Position numbers and translations under genes: made by a program
Shown here: positions 1 through 10,310 of the stretch, piece by piece
Numbering within the stretch: position 1 is the stretch's first letter
How the letters are laid out: each line of letters opens with the position of its first letter
Notes under the pieces: generated by a model
The model's database searches: none
What the model was told of the DNA's origin: nothing
The model's input: the letters and a program-made list of their open reading frames with translations, nothing else
Assembly (NCBI GenBank): GCA_037954665.1
Contig: JBBMOL010000132.1
Coordinates: 1,922,001-1,986,000 of the forward strand
Reading direction: 5' to 3'
Length of the DNA: 64,000 nt
Source of the DNA: Laguncularia racemosa
Lineage: Eukaryota > Streptophyta > Magnoliopsida > Myrtales > Combretaceae

Positions 1-375
1 TGTCCAGTGTATACCACGGCCTACACCACGGTTAGATCCTAGGCCGTGTCTTCCTCGGTCAAAGTTCCACAATTTCTTCTCCTTGGCACGTCTAGCTTCC
101 ACCACGGGTTCCACCACGGCTTCAAGCACGGTTTCTCCTACGGCCAGATCATGAGTCGTGTCTCTCTCTGTTGAAAGTCTACATTTTTGCCTTCTTGTCT
201 AGTGTGTAACACGGTTTGCACCATGGCCGTGCCTCAAACCGTGCTTCCCCTTAGGCATATACACGGCCGTGTACTTCAACCGTGTATCTTCCTATTGATT
301 CAAAACCAAGTACACGGCCGTGTACTTAAATTACACGCCCATGTACTTCCCTTCGGCGGTGTAAATCCTTATCTT
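1..375 (-). repeat. CACGGCCGTG palindrome array in the A LTR
   Basis: More than ten CACGG or CCGTG half-sites recur here in an otherwise AT-rich LTR, several forming palindromes (258-288, 308-327). The same array is at 8180-8620 and, in the opposite orientation, at 61435-61905. It lies upstream of the TATA box in the sense direction of the element. Confidence 0.8.
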
Positions 376-549
376 TGAACCAAGTTGTAGATGACTTCTC
401 TAATTTACTTGCATTGGCACCCTTGACTCCATTTAACCTGATTTATCACCATAATAGAATTAAGTACCATTTCCTTATGATTTCTATAGAATTAATAATG
501 AATTAACACAATTTATATTATAAAGATTGACTATAAAATGACTCTATCA
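1..549 (-). repeat. 3' LTR of element A (partial)
   Basis: This is the start of the 3' LTR on the minus strand, beginning TGATAGAGTC at 549 and running off the left edge. It matches 8253-8801 base for base in length. It contains many copies of a CACGG/CCGTG inverted motif, including a perfect 20-bp palindrome at 308-327 (AAGTACACGGCCGTGTACTT). Confidence 0.95.
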
Positions 550-588
550 AATTCCCCCACACTTAAACTCTTGCTTGTCCTCAAGCAA
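550..588 (-). other. Polypurine tract and conserved stem-loop of A
   Basis: On the minus strand the tract AGTGTGGGGGAATT abuts the 3' LTR start at 549 and would prime plus-strand DNA synthesis. Just upstream, 571-588 forms a stem-loop with arms TTGCTT/AAGCAA and loop GAGGAC. Element I has the same stem with loop AGGGAC at 29431-29448, the same distance from its own tract. Confidence 0.85.
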
Positions 589-2011
589 TTGCATCAAATT
601 AATTGAGAAATCTGTCATAGATTATACAAACTTTCTTTTCATCATTCCAAGCATCTATTCATTTGTAATTCATGACTTGTAGTTTTAATGTCTATTACTT
701 TAACCCAACTGGTTTCCTGTGATCAAATTACTATGGACAAAATTCAATAGCTAATCTAAACAAAACAAACTTTAATCCTCATGTTTAGCAAAAGAATTTT
801 TATTCCAAAAGTAAATACTTAATCCACTAAGGAAAAACACCCAATTAAACTTCATTGGATATTAGCAAACATATAATCATTGCAGCATAAAGTAAAAGCA
901 CATGGTATCAGCTCTTTGCTAGATATTCTCCCTTTTATACATCTTGTTTTATTCAATGAATGATTACATTCATGTTCTTTTGATTTATTCAAGCATCTAT
1001 TTTGACGGGTTTTTGCTCGCTTCTTTTCATGAACTTTTGCCTTTTTTCGCCCTTATCGTTATAGTGAGTTCATTGAGTCGGCAACATCCCGAGCTCATCG
1101 CTCAAGTGACCAGGTTTTGAGATACCCCTACGGACTCTTCCTCACTCTAACATTCAAGTTTGAATACTCTTAACTCAATTACTTGAATCATTGGAGTAAT
1201 GGCTATGCTTGATTTTTTTTTTTTTCATTTCAAAGAGTATATAGTAGCTAATATAACCAAGAAGTAAACTTGTTTATTTTTCACTTAAGGACTCGACCTA
1301 CTCTTAGACTTCCAATTCTAAAGCTAAATACAAGGTAAATTTGTTTCTTAAAGATTTCACTACTTAATTTTAACCAAGTATTCTAATCACAGCAGTGGGT
1401 GAGTAAAGCATTTGAACAAGTCAATTTCACATTTTGTAGATGCTTATTACAACATTTAGTACAATCTCTAGATTTCATGATAATGTTGAAAAAAATTTGC
1501 TTAAAATTGCTTAAGGACAAACATTCAAAGTATGGATCAATTCTCTATTCTCTATATTTTATTATCCTCTCCCCCACACTTAGCTTAAACAGTGTCCTCA
1601 CTATTCCTAATTCAGCACAATTGAAGAGGAATTAACAACTCAAGGAACATTAGAGAATAAGAGAAAGGAAATACTGGTACTTCCCTAGTATTGGAGTTCT
1701 CCCCTTAAGCTCTGGAAAGTGTCATCTGATTATGTGTATCCTTGCTGCAACTAATCCAAAGAGATCAAGACAACACTAAAATAAAAAAAAAACTAAAACA
1801 AAAAAAAACTAAACAAAATAATTGATATGGGTTGCCTCCTATGAAGCGCTTTTCTTTAACGTCTTTGGCTAGACGTTCCTGTAATCAATCACAATACTCG
1901 GGGTGAGTTAAACTGGTTTCTTCAATATTACATATTTGAAATCCTTCTTAAAAAGGTTTCAAGCGATGACCATTGACTTTGAAGTTCTTACCAGTTTCAA
2001 GGCTTGCGATC
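589..2011 (-). other. Non-coding 3' module of A with a second polypurine-like tract
   Basis: No coding sequence is supported between the integrase and the 3' LTR. At 1570-1599 (minus strand) a GAGGACA...TAAGTGTGGGGGAG motif repeats the style of the terminal polypurine tract. Element I has the same motif at about 28188-28216. Between the two tracts, both elements also share a GGTCAC...GGGAT...GCCGACT segment (here about 1075-1116). Athila elements often carry an env-like ORF or its remains in this position; I see none that I can support. Confidence 0.7.
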
Positions 2012-3110
2012 TCAACTGCACCATGTGAAAAAAATGTTAGTGATAACAAAAGGACTAATCCACCGCGATTGTAGTTTTCCAGGGAACAACTTCAATCGAG
2101 AATGATAAAGTAGTACTTTTTGACCTATAGAAAAATTCTTTCGGGAAATCATTTGATCATGAAAATCCTTTGTTTTTTCCTTACAGATTTTAGTACTCTC
2201 ATACGCTTCTCTTCGAATTTCCTCGAGTTCTTGTAATTGAAGTTTTCTGTGCTCCCCAACCTCATCCATTCGCATGTTACATTGTTTTACAGCCCAGTAT
2301 GCCCTATGTTCCAGCTCCACAGGGAGATGACATGGTTTGCCAAATATCAAACGGTAAGGAGACATACCTATAGGGGTCTTGTAAGCTGTCCGGTAGGCCC
2401 ATAATGCATCTTCAAGTCTTGTGCTCCAATCTTTCCTGCTTGGATTGACGGTTTTTTCCAGAATAGACTTGATTTCTCGATTTGAAACTTCTGCCAATCC
2501 ATTGGTTTGGGGGTGGTATGCGGTGGAAGTGCGGTGAGTGACCTTGTATTTTTTTAGTAGAGTTTCCACTATTCTATTACAAAAGTGTGTGCCATGATCA
2601 CTAATAAGAGCCTTTGGTGTCCTGAACCTAGCAAAAATATGAGATTTGACAAAGTCCACAACAACTTTGGCATCATTAGTTCGGGTCGCTTTGGCTTCCA
2701 CCCATTTTGAAACATAATCCACAGCAAGGAGGATGTAAACATTACCGAAAGAAGGAGGAAAAGGACCCATAAAGTCAATACCCCATATATAAAATATTTC
2801 ACAAGAAAGAATAGGGGTAAGTGGCATTTGGTCTCTACGTCCTAAGTTGCCAATTTTTTGACATCGTTCACAAGACTTGCAAAACATAAAAGAATCACGA
2901 AACAATGTAGGCCAAAACAAACCACACCCTAATACCTTTTGAGCTGTCCTCTTGGGGCCAAAATGTCCACCACATGCATATGAATGACAAAATTGCAAGA
3001 CAGAAGGAATATCGTCTTGAGAAATACACCTTCTAATGATTTGGTCAGCACAATGTTTCCACAAATATGGATCATCCCATACATAATACTTAGCATCACT
3101 TTTAATTTTA
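2012..3110 (-). pseudogene. Integrase domain of A
   Basis: This encodes the C-terminal part of Pol, the integrase that inserts the element DNA into the nuclear genome. An open stretch of 350 codons starts at 3064. The zinc-binding part is visible as CHSYACGGH followed by CKSCERC. The catalytic triad is represented by D in GIDFMGPFP, D in LISDHGTHF and E in GLAEVSNREIK, so the core looks intact. The C-terminal region (KNFSIGQKVLLYHSRLK) ends near 2012. It is not in the same frame as the RT upstream: the frame is lost near 3110, so it could not be made as part of the normal polyprotein. The product name is secure; a functional product is unlikely. Confidence 0.9.
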
Positions 3111-4998
3111 TCTTTTTGATCCTAGACAAATCACTTGGTAGTGTCTTAGTAACCAAATAATTGACAATATCAGCATACCACAGAATTGTCTTTTGAATAG
3201 AAAAGAGATACTCATCTGGAAAATCATCTTGTATTTGTGTGGACCCTTCACTGATAGGAATTCTACTGAGGTGGTTGGCAACTAAGTTTTCAGATCCTTT
3301 CCTGTCACGTATTTCCATATCAAACTCTTGTAATAAGAGTATCCATCGAATAAGTCTTGGTTTCGCCTCCTTCTTCGTGAGCAGGTATTTGAGAGTTGCA
3401 TGATTAGAGTAAACAATTACCTTAGTACCAAGTAAATATGATCTGAATTTTTCTAATGCAAAAACAACAGCCAAGAGTTCTTTTTCCATTGTGGAATAGT
3501 TGCATTGAGCATTATCCAATGTTCTGGAAGCATAATAAATGACATGAGAAGCTCTCCCAACTCTTTGGCCAAGAACTGCTCCAACTGCATAATTGCTCGC
3601 ATCACACATGATTTCAAAGGGAAGGGTCCAGTCGGGTGATTGGATGATTGGAGCAGAAGTTAATTTGTCCCTCAATGTGTCAAAAGCGTTCTTGCATACC
3701 TCATCGAACTCAAATGTCACTTCTTTTTGCAGTAATCGGCATAGGGGTTGAGTAATCTTAGAAAAATCCTTGATCAAGCATCGATAGAAGCCTGCACTCC
3801 CAAGAAAAGAGCGAATTTCCTGTACATTTACAGGGTAAGGTAGAGATTTAATCAATTCTACTTTAGCTTTATCGACTTCAAGCCCCTTAGAAGATACAAT
3901 ATGACCTAAAATGAGACTCTGTTCAACCATAAAGTGACATTTTTCATAATTCAATACAAGATTCTTATCTATACATCTTTGAAGCACTTTTGTAAGGTTA
4001 GTTAAACATGAATCAAAAGAATTACCATAGACGATGAAGTCATCCATGAAGACCTCTATGATATTCTCCACATAATCTGAAAATATACTAACCATACACC
4101 TTTGAAATGTGGCTGGGGCATTGCAGAGCCCAAAAGGCATCCTTCGATACGCAAAAGTACCGAATGGACAAGTGAAAGTAGTCTTCTCTTGATCTTTCGG
4201 TGCCACTGGAATTTGATGAAAACCTGAATAACCATCAAGACAACAATAGTGGGAATGGCCAGCCAAATGTTCAAGCATCTGATCAAGAAAAGGAAGAGGG
4301 AAGTGATCTTTTCTAGTTGACGCATTTAACTTCTTGTAATCAACACAAACCCTCCATCCATTTTGAACCCGAGTAGGAATTAACTCACCATCAGAGTTTT
4401 CAATCACAGTTAAGCCTGTTTTCTTTGGGACAACTTGAATTGGACTTACCCATTTGCTGTCGGAAATTGGATAGATCATACCTGCATCAAGAAGCTTCAA
4501 GATCTCTTTCTTAACTACTTCCATCATAGGTGGATTCAAACGACGCTGAACTTCCCTGGAAGGTTTGCAATTATCTTCCATTAAAATCTTGTGCATGCAT
4601 GTGGAGGGGCTTAGTCCTTTGATATTAGCTATGGACCATCCAATGGCTTCTTTGTACTCTCTCAACACCCGGATCAACTTTTCTTCTTCTAAAGCACTTA
4701 GTTTGTTGGAGACTATCACAGCAAGAGTCTCCTTTTCTCCTAAGAAAATATACTTTAGATGTTCGGGTAGGGGTTTTAATTCCAGCTTTGATGCCTGCAC
4801 ATTAGAGGGAAGAAGTCTTGTGTTAGAAGGGGGTAAATTAATGTAGGACACATCATACCTGACAGGTTTTAATGATTCCAACTCCCAAATCTTGTCCTGC
4901 AAATCAGATGATATTACAAGCTTCTCCTTAAGAGTTTTCAATGCATGAATAGTAAGACTCCTATTAAGTACAACTTTCAACTCATCATCGTCTATCAA
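3111..4998 (-). pseudogene. Reverse transcriptase and RNase H of A
   Basis: This is the copying enzyme of the element. RT motifs include VCVDYKKLNAST, the catalytic FMDD (in EVFMDDFIVYG) and FLGSAGFYR in the connection region. RNase H follows with MCDASNYAVGAVLG and MEKELLAVVFALEKF. The usual third acidic residue lies in a TDH motif but reads SNH here (VIVYSNHATLKYL), which would damage RNase H. The frame is open from 4998 to beyond the RNase H. After SDLSRIKK it leaves the integrase frame, and the last roughly 60 codons to 2929 are out-of-frame translation. Upstream it is in the -1 frame relative to protease; the switch falls at a run of twelve A at 5031-5042. Confidence 0.92.
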
Positions 4999-5030
4999 AT
5001 CAAATGTGAGGTTACCATCATGTACATCAA

Positions 5031-5042
5031 TTTTTTTTTTTT
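5031..5042 (-). other. Twelve-A run at the protease/RT frame change in A
   Basis: On the minus strand a run of 12 A separates the protease frame from the RT frame, which lies at -1. A one-base loss or gain in the run is the simplest explanation. Slippage during transcription or translation is possible but unproven, and the protease frame already has a stop just before the run. Confidence 0.55.
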
Positions 5043-5087
5043 GGATGTCTTAAGAAATGGTCTCCCTAGTAATATCATTGATGAATT

Positions 5088-5708
5088 TCAAGAATCATCA
5101 TTCTCCATGTGAAGCACGTAAAAATCTGCAGGAAAGACCAAACCATTAACTTGTACTAAAACATCTTCTAGAACTCCCTCAGGATAAACATTGGACCTAT
5201 CGGCAAGTTGAACAATAACACCTGTTTCCTTCAAGGGACCAACATTTAAACATTGATAAACAGACAAAGGCATAACATTGATTGAAGCTCCTAAATCACA
5301 CATAGCTTTAGTGATTCCAAGATTACCTATTTTGCAAGGAATAGTAAACATACCTGGATCCTTACATTTAGGAGGAAGCTTCTTCTGAAGAATAGCTGAA
5401 ACATTCTCACCTACACTAATCTTTTCATTACCTTTCAGCTTTCTTTTGTTAGTGCACAATTCTTTGAGAAATTTAGCATAACGAGGTTCTTGCTTAATTG
5501 CATCCAGCAAAGGAATGTTTACCTCAACTTTGCGAAAAGTGTCAAGAATCTCTTTTTCTTCAGCTTCATTCTTGGATTTCACAAATCTGGAAGGGAAAGG
5601 AGGTGCTGTTGTCATGACCTTTGGTGGTTCAATGAGAGGCCCTTTGATCTGATTGTTCTGTTGGCTTGGAGTTGCAGTTTCTTTCTCAGTCTCTTCCTCA
5701 AGATTAGT
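5088..5708 (-). pseudogene. Aspartic protease domain of A
   Basis: This retropepsin domain would cut the Gag-Pol polyprotein. The active-site block is CDLGASINVMPLSVYQ. The second conserved block, ILLGRPFLKTSK, lies just past a TGA stop at 5088, which replaces what looks like a serine codon. The frame is the same as gag upstream, separated by a TGA near 5709, so gag and protease were once one frame broken by point mutations only. The open part starts with an ATG at 5615. That ATG is probably internal, because the sequence before it is also in frame. Confidence 0.85.
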
Positions 5709-7112
5709 TCAGTGTCCCTTCTCATTTGATCCCTGCAATTTCGTTCCACTTCTCAAGGTAATTGCATTAGCACTTTGCTTTGGATTTGTGATGGTTTGAG
5801 AAGGTAACTTACCTTGAGTTTCCAACCTGTTTATAGAAGAAGCAAGTTGGCTTACCTGATTTTCCAAGTTGTGGATTCTCTGCTTTGTCTCATCCTGAAA
5901 TTGTTTTGTATTAACGGCAAGTGATTTAACAATTTCCTCAAGAGACATACCTGAGGTGGAAGGAGCTTGGGGTACTTGGTGTGATGGCTTAAGCTGGAAT
6001 TGTTGGAAATGTTGAGGGTTATTGCCATATCGGAAGTTAGGATGATCCCTCCATCTAGGATTGTAAGTATTCAAGTAGGGGTCATACTTCCTTTGTGGTT
6101 GTCTTGGGAATCCTCCTATAGCATTGGCGTGTTCATGATTGTCATCTTGCAAAGTGGGGCACATGTCGGTAGGATGATTAGGAGCAGCACAAATTCCACA
6201 AGCCTTCACCTGCTGAGTGTTTCCAAGAGCTAGCTACTACACAAGGGAGGTTAGATTAGAAATTTGATGTTCAAGGTTAGACACACTTACCTCATTTACC
6301 TTCCTTGAAGATGTATCATGCCTATACCCAAATTGTTGCGAATTGGCGGCCATAATGGAGATCAATTCCCTAGCTTGACCAGGGGTTTTGTTTACTATGG
6401 TGCCTCCACTTGCAACATCTATCATCTTCCGCTCCATTGGAAGTAGGCCTTCATAGAAGTATTGGATGAGAAGTTGTTCAGATATCCCATGTTGTGGACA
6501 GCTTGCACACAGTTGCTTGAACCTCTCCCAATACTCATGAAGAGTCTCGATGTCCCTCTGTTTGATACCATAAATTTCTCTTCTTATACCAGCGGCTCTG
6601 GATACAGGGAAGAATTTGTCCAAGAAGAGTCTGACCATATATGTCCAAGTGGTTATAGAACCTGGAGGCAAATAAAACAACCAATCTTTAGCTTTAGTAC
6701 TTAAAGAAAACGGAAAAGCACGTAGCTTGATTTGATCGTCAGTTATTCCTTGCGGCCTCGTACTAGAACACACTATATGAAACTCTTTCAAATGCTTGTG
6801 AGGGTCTTCATTCTCAAGACCATGAAAGGTGGGCAGCAGATGTATAAACCCAGATTTCAACTCAAATTCAACAGCTAGTTCGGGATAGTGAATACAAAGT
6901 GGTTGTTGATTCACATCCGGTGCAACCAATTCCCTTAATGTTCTCTCGGGATTTGCCATATCGTCTTCTTTTTCAAAATCAAGGGATGAATAAGACAAAT
7001 CCGATGCTAAGTTCAGTCTAGTGGATGATCTAGCTTCTTCTCGCAGCCTCTTCAGAGTCTTCTCAATCTCCGGATTATAAGTTAGTTCACCTGTCTGAGA
7101 AGAACAAGTCAT
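5709..7112 (-). pseudogene. Gag of A
   Basis: Gag packages the element RNA. The first open part (7112-6237, 291 codons) has the retrotransposon Gag core, with LPPGSITTWTYMVRLFLDKF and EYWERFKQLCASCPQHG. Two adjacent TAG codons at 6234-6239 stop it, in a place where relatives are expected to have glutamines (C-to-T changes). The same frame continues from 6209 with one CCHC zinc knuckle (CGICAAPNHPTDMC), a glutamine-rich stretch and a coiled-coil-like segment (about 5820-5900). It ends at a TGA near 5709. The start at 7112 follows the primer site and leader by about 30 bases and is the first ATG in the frame. Confidence 0.88.
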
Positions 7113-7140
7113 ACAAGATTAGAAATAAATTTGACACCAA

Positions 7141-7159
7141 TCCCCGGCAACGGCGCTAA
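7141..7159 (-). other. tRNA-Asp primer-binding site of A
   Basis: The plus strand reads TCCCCGGCAACGGCGCTA, almost the exact 3' end of plant tRNA-Asp(GUC). The minus strand is therefore the primer-binding site (TAGCGCCGTTGCCGGGGA). It lies 4 bases inside the 5' LTR. One base (T for G next to the CA end) differs from a perfect match. Confidence 0.9.
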
Positions 7160-8078
7160 AATTTGATGGGTGTCGAATCCAACAAAAATAAAACCTACTC
7201 CTAGACAATTATATGATTTGCATATAGTGGTGAGTAGGGTCGAATCCATAGGGATTGGTTAAAGATATTTCTATTCAAAGGGCCTAAAGAGGAAAAGAAA
7301 ACGAAGGGGTGTTGTTTGTGAATAAAAATAATGTTGAAACAAGATAATAAAATCGAATATTGATAAAAGCCTAGCCAAAGGAATCAAGATAGTTTAATTC
7401 TAGGAATTGATCATCGATGCAGATGTTTTCTATTCTTATTTCTAGACAAACTGGTTATGGTTATTAACAAGCTCTAACAACCTATCTCTCCGTACTTCCT
7501 CGATAATCAAGAGAAGCTCTGTGATTATTTCTCTTATCGATTAAACAACCCTAGACAAGCGCTTAGGATTTAATCTACCAATAGCATTAAAAAACTAGAG
7601 AGACCACCAATTCATGCCAGTAGATTATAAGATAACTTATTTAAACATGATCATACACCTCCATAACATGAATTCGATCATCTATTTTATAACCAAACAC
7701 GTTATTGTGTCACTAAGACTAGAACAATCAAACAATTACGGATTTGACGTGCTAGTTGACAATATATTAACTTGCTAATTGAGTAGAAGAGCTCTAATTC
7801 ATACCAATCAACAAAGATAATAATGACAAAACGTTCCGAAGATATATGAATATAAAAAAAAAGAGTAGAATAAATACAAGTCAATTAGACCTCACAATTC
7901 GTGGAGAATTAAACATCTATGATCCTTTGGCTAGAAAAGTAGCTTAGCTACTCATGTTCATCAACAAAACGAAAATAAAAAGTAGAAACATGATGAACCC
8001 GGTTGCCTGCTCTGCCTCCAAGATGATCCAAGGTTCTTCAAGATCCCAAGATCCCCCCTAACCCTCTAGGGTTAGTTC

Positions 8079-8086
8079 TATTTATA
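8079..8086 (-). promoter_or_regulatory. TATA box of the A LTR
   Basis: TATAAATA on the minus strand, in CAATATAAATAGAACTAACCC, just upstream of the conserved ACCCTAGAGGGTT palindrome. The same motif is at 61998-62005 in the second LTR copy. Confidence 0.6.
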
Positions 8087-8179
8087 TTGTTAAAGGAATG
8101 GCAGATGATCTTTTGTTAGCAAGATACGAAACTATATTTCCTTTTCCAAGTAGATTTCGAGAAGTGAATATTCGTCCGC

Positions 8180-8620
8180 CTGGCACGGCGTACACCATGG
8201 CTAGATTTCCAACCGTGCCTTCCTCTGTGCATAATCAACAAGTCTTCATCCTTGTCCAGTGTATACCACGGCCTACACCACGGCTAGATCCTAGGCCGTG
8301 TCTTCCTCTGTGAAAGTTCCACAATTTCTTCTCCTTGGCACGTCTAGCTTCCACCACGGGTTCCACCACGGCTTCAAGCATGGTTTCTCCTACGACCGGA
8401 TCATGAGCCGTGTCTTTATCTGTTGAAAGTCCACATTTCCGCCTTCTTGTCTAGTGTGTAACACGGTTTGCATCATGGTCGTGCCTCAAACCGTGCTTCC
8501 CCCTAGGCAGATACACGGCCGTGTACTTCAACCGTGTATCTTCTTGTTGATTCAAAACCAAGTACACGGCCGTGTACTTAAATTACACGCCCATGTACTT
8601 CCCTCCGGCGGTGTAAATCC
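8180..8620 (-). repeat. CACGGCCGTG palindrome array, 5' LTR of A
   Basis: Second copy of the array seen at 1-375. The perfect 20-bp palindrome is at 8560-8579. The unit at 8511-8540 reads, on the minus strand, GATACACGGTTGAAGTACAC then GGCCGTGTAT, and closely resembles the repeat in the LTRs of M. Confidence 0.8.
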
Positions 8621-8801
8621 TTGTCTTTGAACCAAGTTGTAGATGACTTCTCTAATTTACTTGAATTGGCACCCTTGACTCCATTTAACCTGATTTATCA
8701 CCATAATAGAATTAAGTATCATTTCCTTATGATTTCTATAAAATCAATAATGAATTAACACAATTTATACTATAAAGATTGAGTATAAAATGGCTCTATC
8801 A

Positions 8802-10310
8802 GATATCCACTACCCAGGATTGACGATCTCTTTGACCAAATGAGGGGAGCAAATGTCTTTTCTAGAATTGACCTGTGATCCAGATATTATCAATTGAGGA
8901 TTAAGTTAGAGAATATACCTAAAACTGCCTTCTGAATGAGATATGGTCACTATGAATTCCTAGTTATGTCCTTTGGACTAACGAATGCTCCGGTTGCATT
9001 CATGGACCTCATGAACAGGATCTTTAAGCCGAGTCTGGATAAGTTCGTCATGGTTTTTATCGATGACATTCTAATCTATTCCAAGACATCGTTAGAACAT
9101 GAAGAACACTTGCGAATCACCTTGGGATTGCTGAAGGAGCACTAATTGTATAAGAAACTATCCAAATGTGAGTTCTAGATGCATCAAGTGGCATTATTAG
9201 GACATATTGTATCCGGTGAAGGGATAACAGTAGACCCACCAAAGATTAGGGCTATAGTTGATTAGAAGCCACCTACTATAGTGATGGAAGTTAGGAGTTT
9301 CCTTGGGTTAGCCGGATATTACAGACAATTTGTGAAGAATTTTTCACAGATGTCAAAACCCTTGATTAGACTGACCTAGAAGGAGGTGAAGTTTGGGTGG
9401 GATGAGAAATGTGAAAGAAGCTTCTAATAGTTAAAGCAACGATTAGTTACAGCCTTTATCTTGACATTGCTTAGCATAAAAGAACCTTTCAGCATATATA
9501 GTGATGCTTCCCAAAATAGATTGGGTTGCATGCTAATGTAGAATATGAAAGTTGTGGCTTATGCTTCTAGGCAATTGAAAACACATGAGAGAAATTATCT
9601 TACTTACGATCTAATGTTGGCTGCGATCGTGTTTGCCCTAAAAATATGGTGACATTACTTATATGGGTAGAAAAGTGAAGTATATACCGACCATAAGAGC
9701 CTAAAGTATCTATTTACTCAGAAAGAGCTCAACATGCGACAAAGGAGATGGCTTGAGCTCATTAAGGACTACGACCTCAGTATCAACTACCACCCGAGAA
9801 AAGCCAATGTAGTGGCCAATGCATTGAGTCGAAGGAACCATGGCTATGTGGCAGCATTGTTAACTGAACAACAACAGTTGATACGAGAGTTTGAGAAGCT
9901 AAGGATTGAATTCAGCTGGCATGAGGAAGGAGAGGCTCAAATAGTTGCTTTGGGGGTACGACCTACGCTTTTAGATAGATTAAAGGAAATGCAGCGGGTT
10001 GACCTAAAGATCACAGAACTTCGGGGAAAGGTGGAATAGGTAGCTAGCACTGACTTCAAGGTGGATCCAGAGGGAGTCTTAAGATTAAGGGGTAGATGGT
10101 GTATATCGTTGGATCCATAATTGAAAAATGACATCCTTGACGAAGCCCATAATTCTAGTTACACCCTATACTTGGGGGGAAATAAGATGTACCAAGAACT
10201 TAAGAGAGGCTATTGGTGGAAAGGGATGAAGAGAGATGTAGTACGGTTTGTTTCTCAATGTTCCATTTGTCAACGAGTTAAGGTTGAACATTAAAAACTT
10301 GGGAGATTGC
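8802..10310 (+). pseudogene. Element N Pol, part 1: RT, RNase H, start of integrase
   Basis: This is a decayed Del/Tekay-like chromovirus polyprotein, cut at its left by A in the RT domain. It reads YPLPRIDDLFDQMRGANVFS, then the catalytic FIDDILIYS at about 9057, FLGLAGYYRQFVKNFS, the RNase H blocks YSDASQNRLG and YTDHKSLKYLF, and the integrase zinc region CSICQRVK. More than ten in-frame stops are present; many sit where relatives have Arg, Gln or Trp (CGA to TGA, CAG or TGG to TAG), as expected from cytosine deamination. The longest open stretch is 9734-10039. Translation continues at 24632 after element E. Confidence 0.92.

Larger units (their letters stand above)
1..8801 (-). mobile_element. 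Element A: Athila-like Ty3/gypsy LTR retrotransposon
   Basis: Read on the minus strand, the order is 5' LTR (7164-8801), tRNA-Asp primer site, gag, protease, RT-RNase H, integrase, a non-coding 3' module, polypurine tract and 3' LTR (1-549, cut by the window edge). The tRNA-Asp primer site, the long non-coding 3' module and the integrase and RT motifs fit the Athila branch; the lineage is inferred. The visible 549 bp of the 3' LTR align without gaps to 8253-8801 with 27 differences by my count (about 5 percent), so the insertion is not very recent. It sits in the RT gene of element N: N resumes at 8802. The right copy of the target duplication would be GATAT (8802-8806); the left copy is outside the window. 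Several stops and two frameshifts make it non-autonomous now. Confidence 0.93.
7164..8801 (-). repeat. 5' LTR of element A (1638 bp)
   Basis: The complete LTR runs TGATAGAGCC...CACCCATCA on the minus strand. The last part (7164-7260) carries the conserved U5-like block CGACCCTACTCACCACTAT. The TATA box is at 8079-8086 and the palindrome array at 8180-8620. A 1658-bp copy of the same family is at 61243-62900. Confidence 0.93.

Noticed and set aside
1..375. CRISPR-like or satellite array of CACGGCCGTG motifs
   Set aside because: Spacing and unit length are irregular, and the array sits within LTRs that end in TG...CA; not a CRISPR or a free-standing satellite.
2569..2802. 77-codon minus-strand ORF in the integrase region of A
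   Set aside because: Shadow of the integrase frame.
7141..7159. Sequence identical to the 3' end of tRNA-Asp
   Set aside because: Only the acceptor end is present with no cloverleaf; it is the primer-binding site of A.
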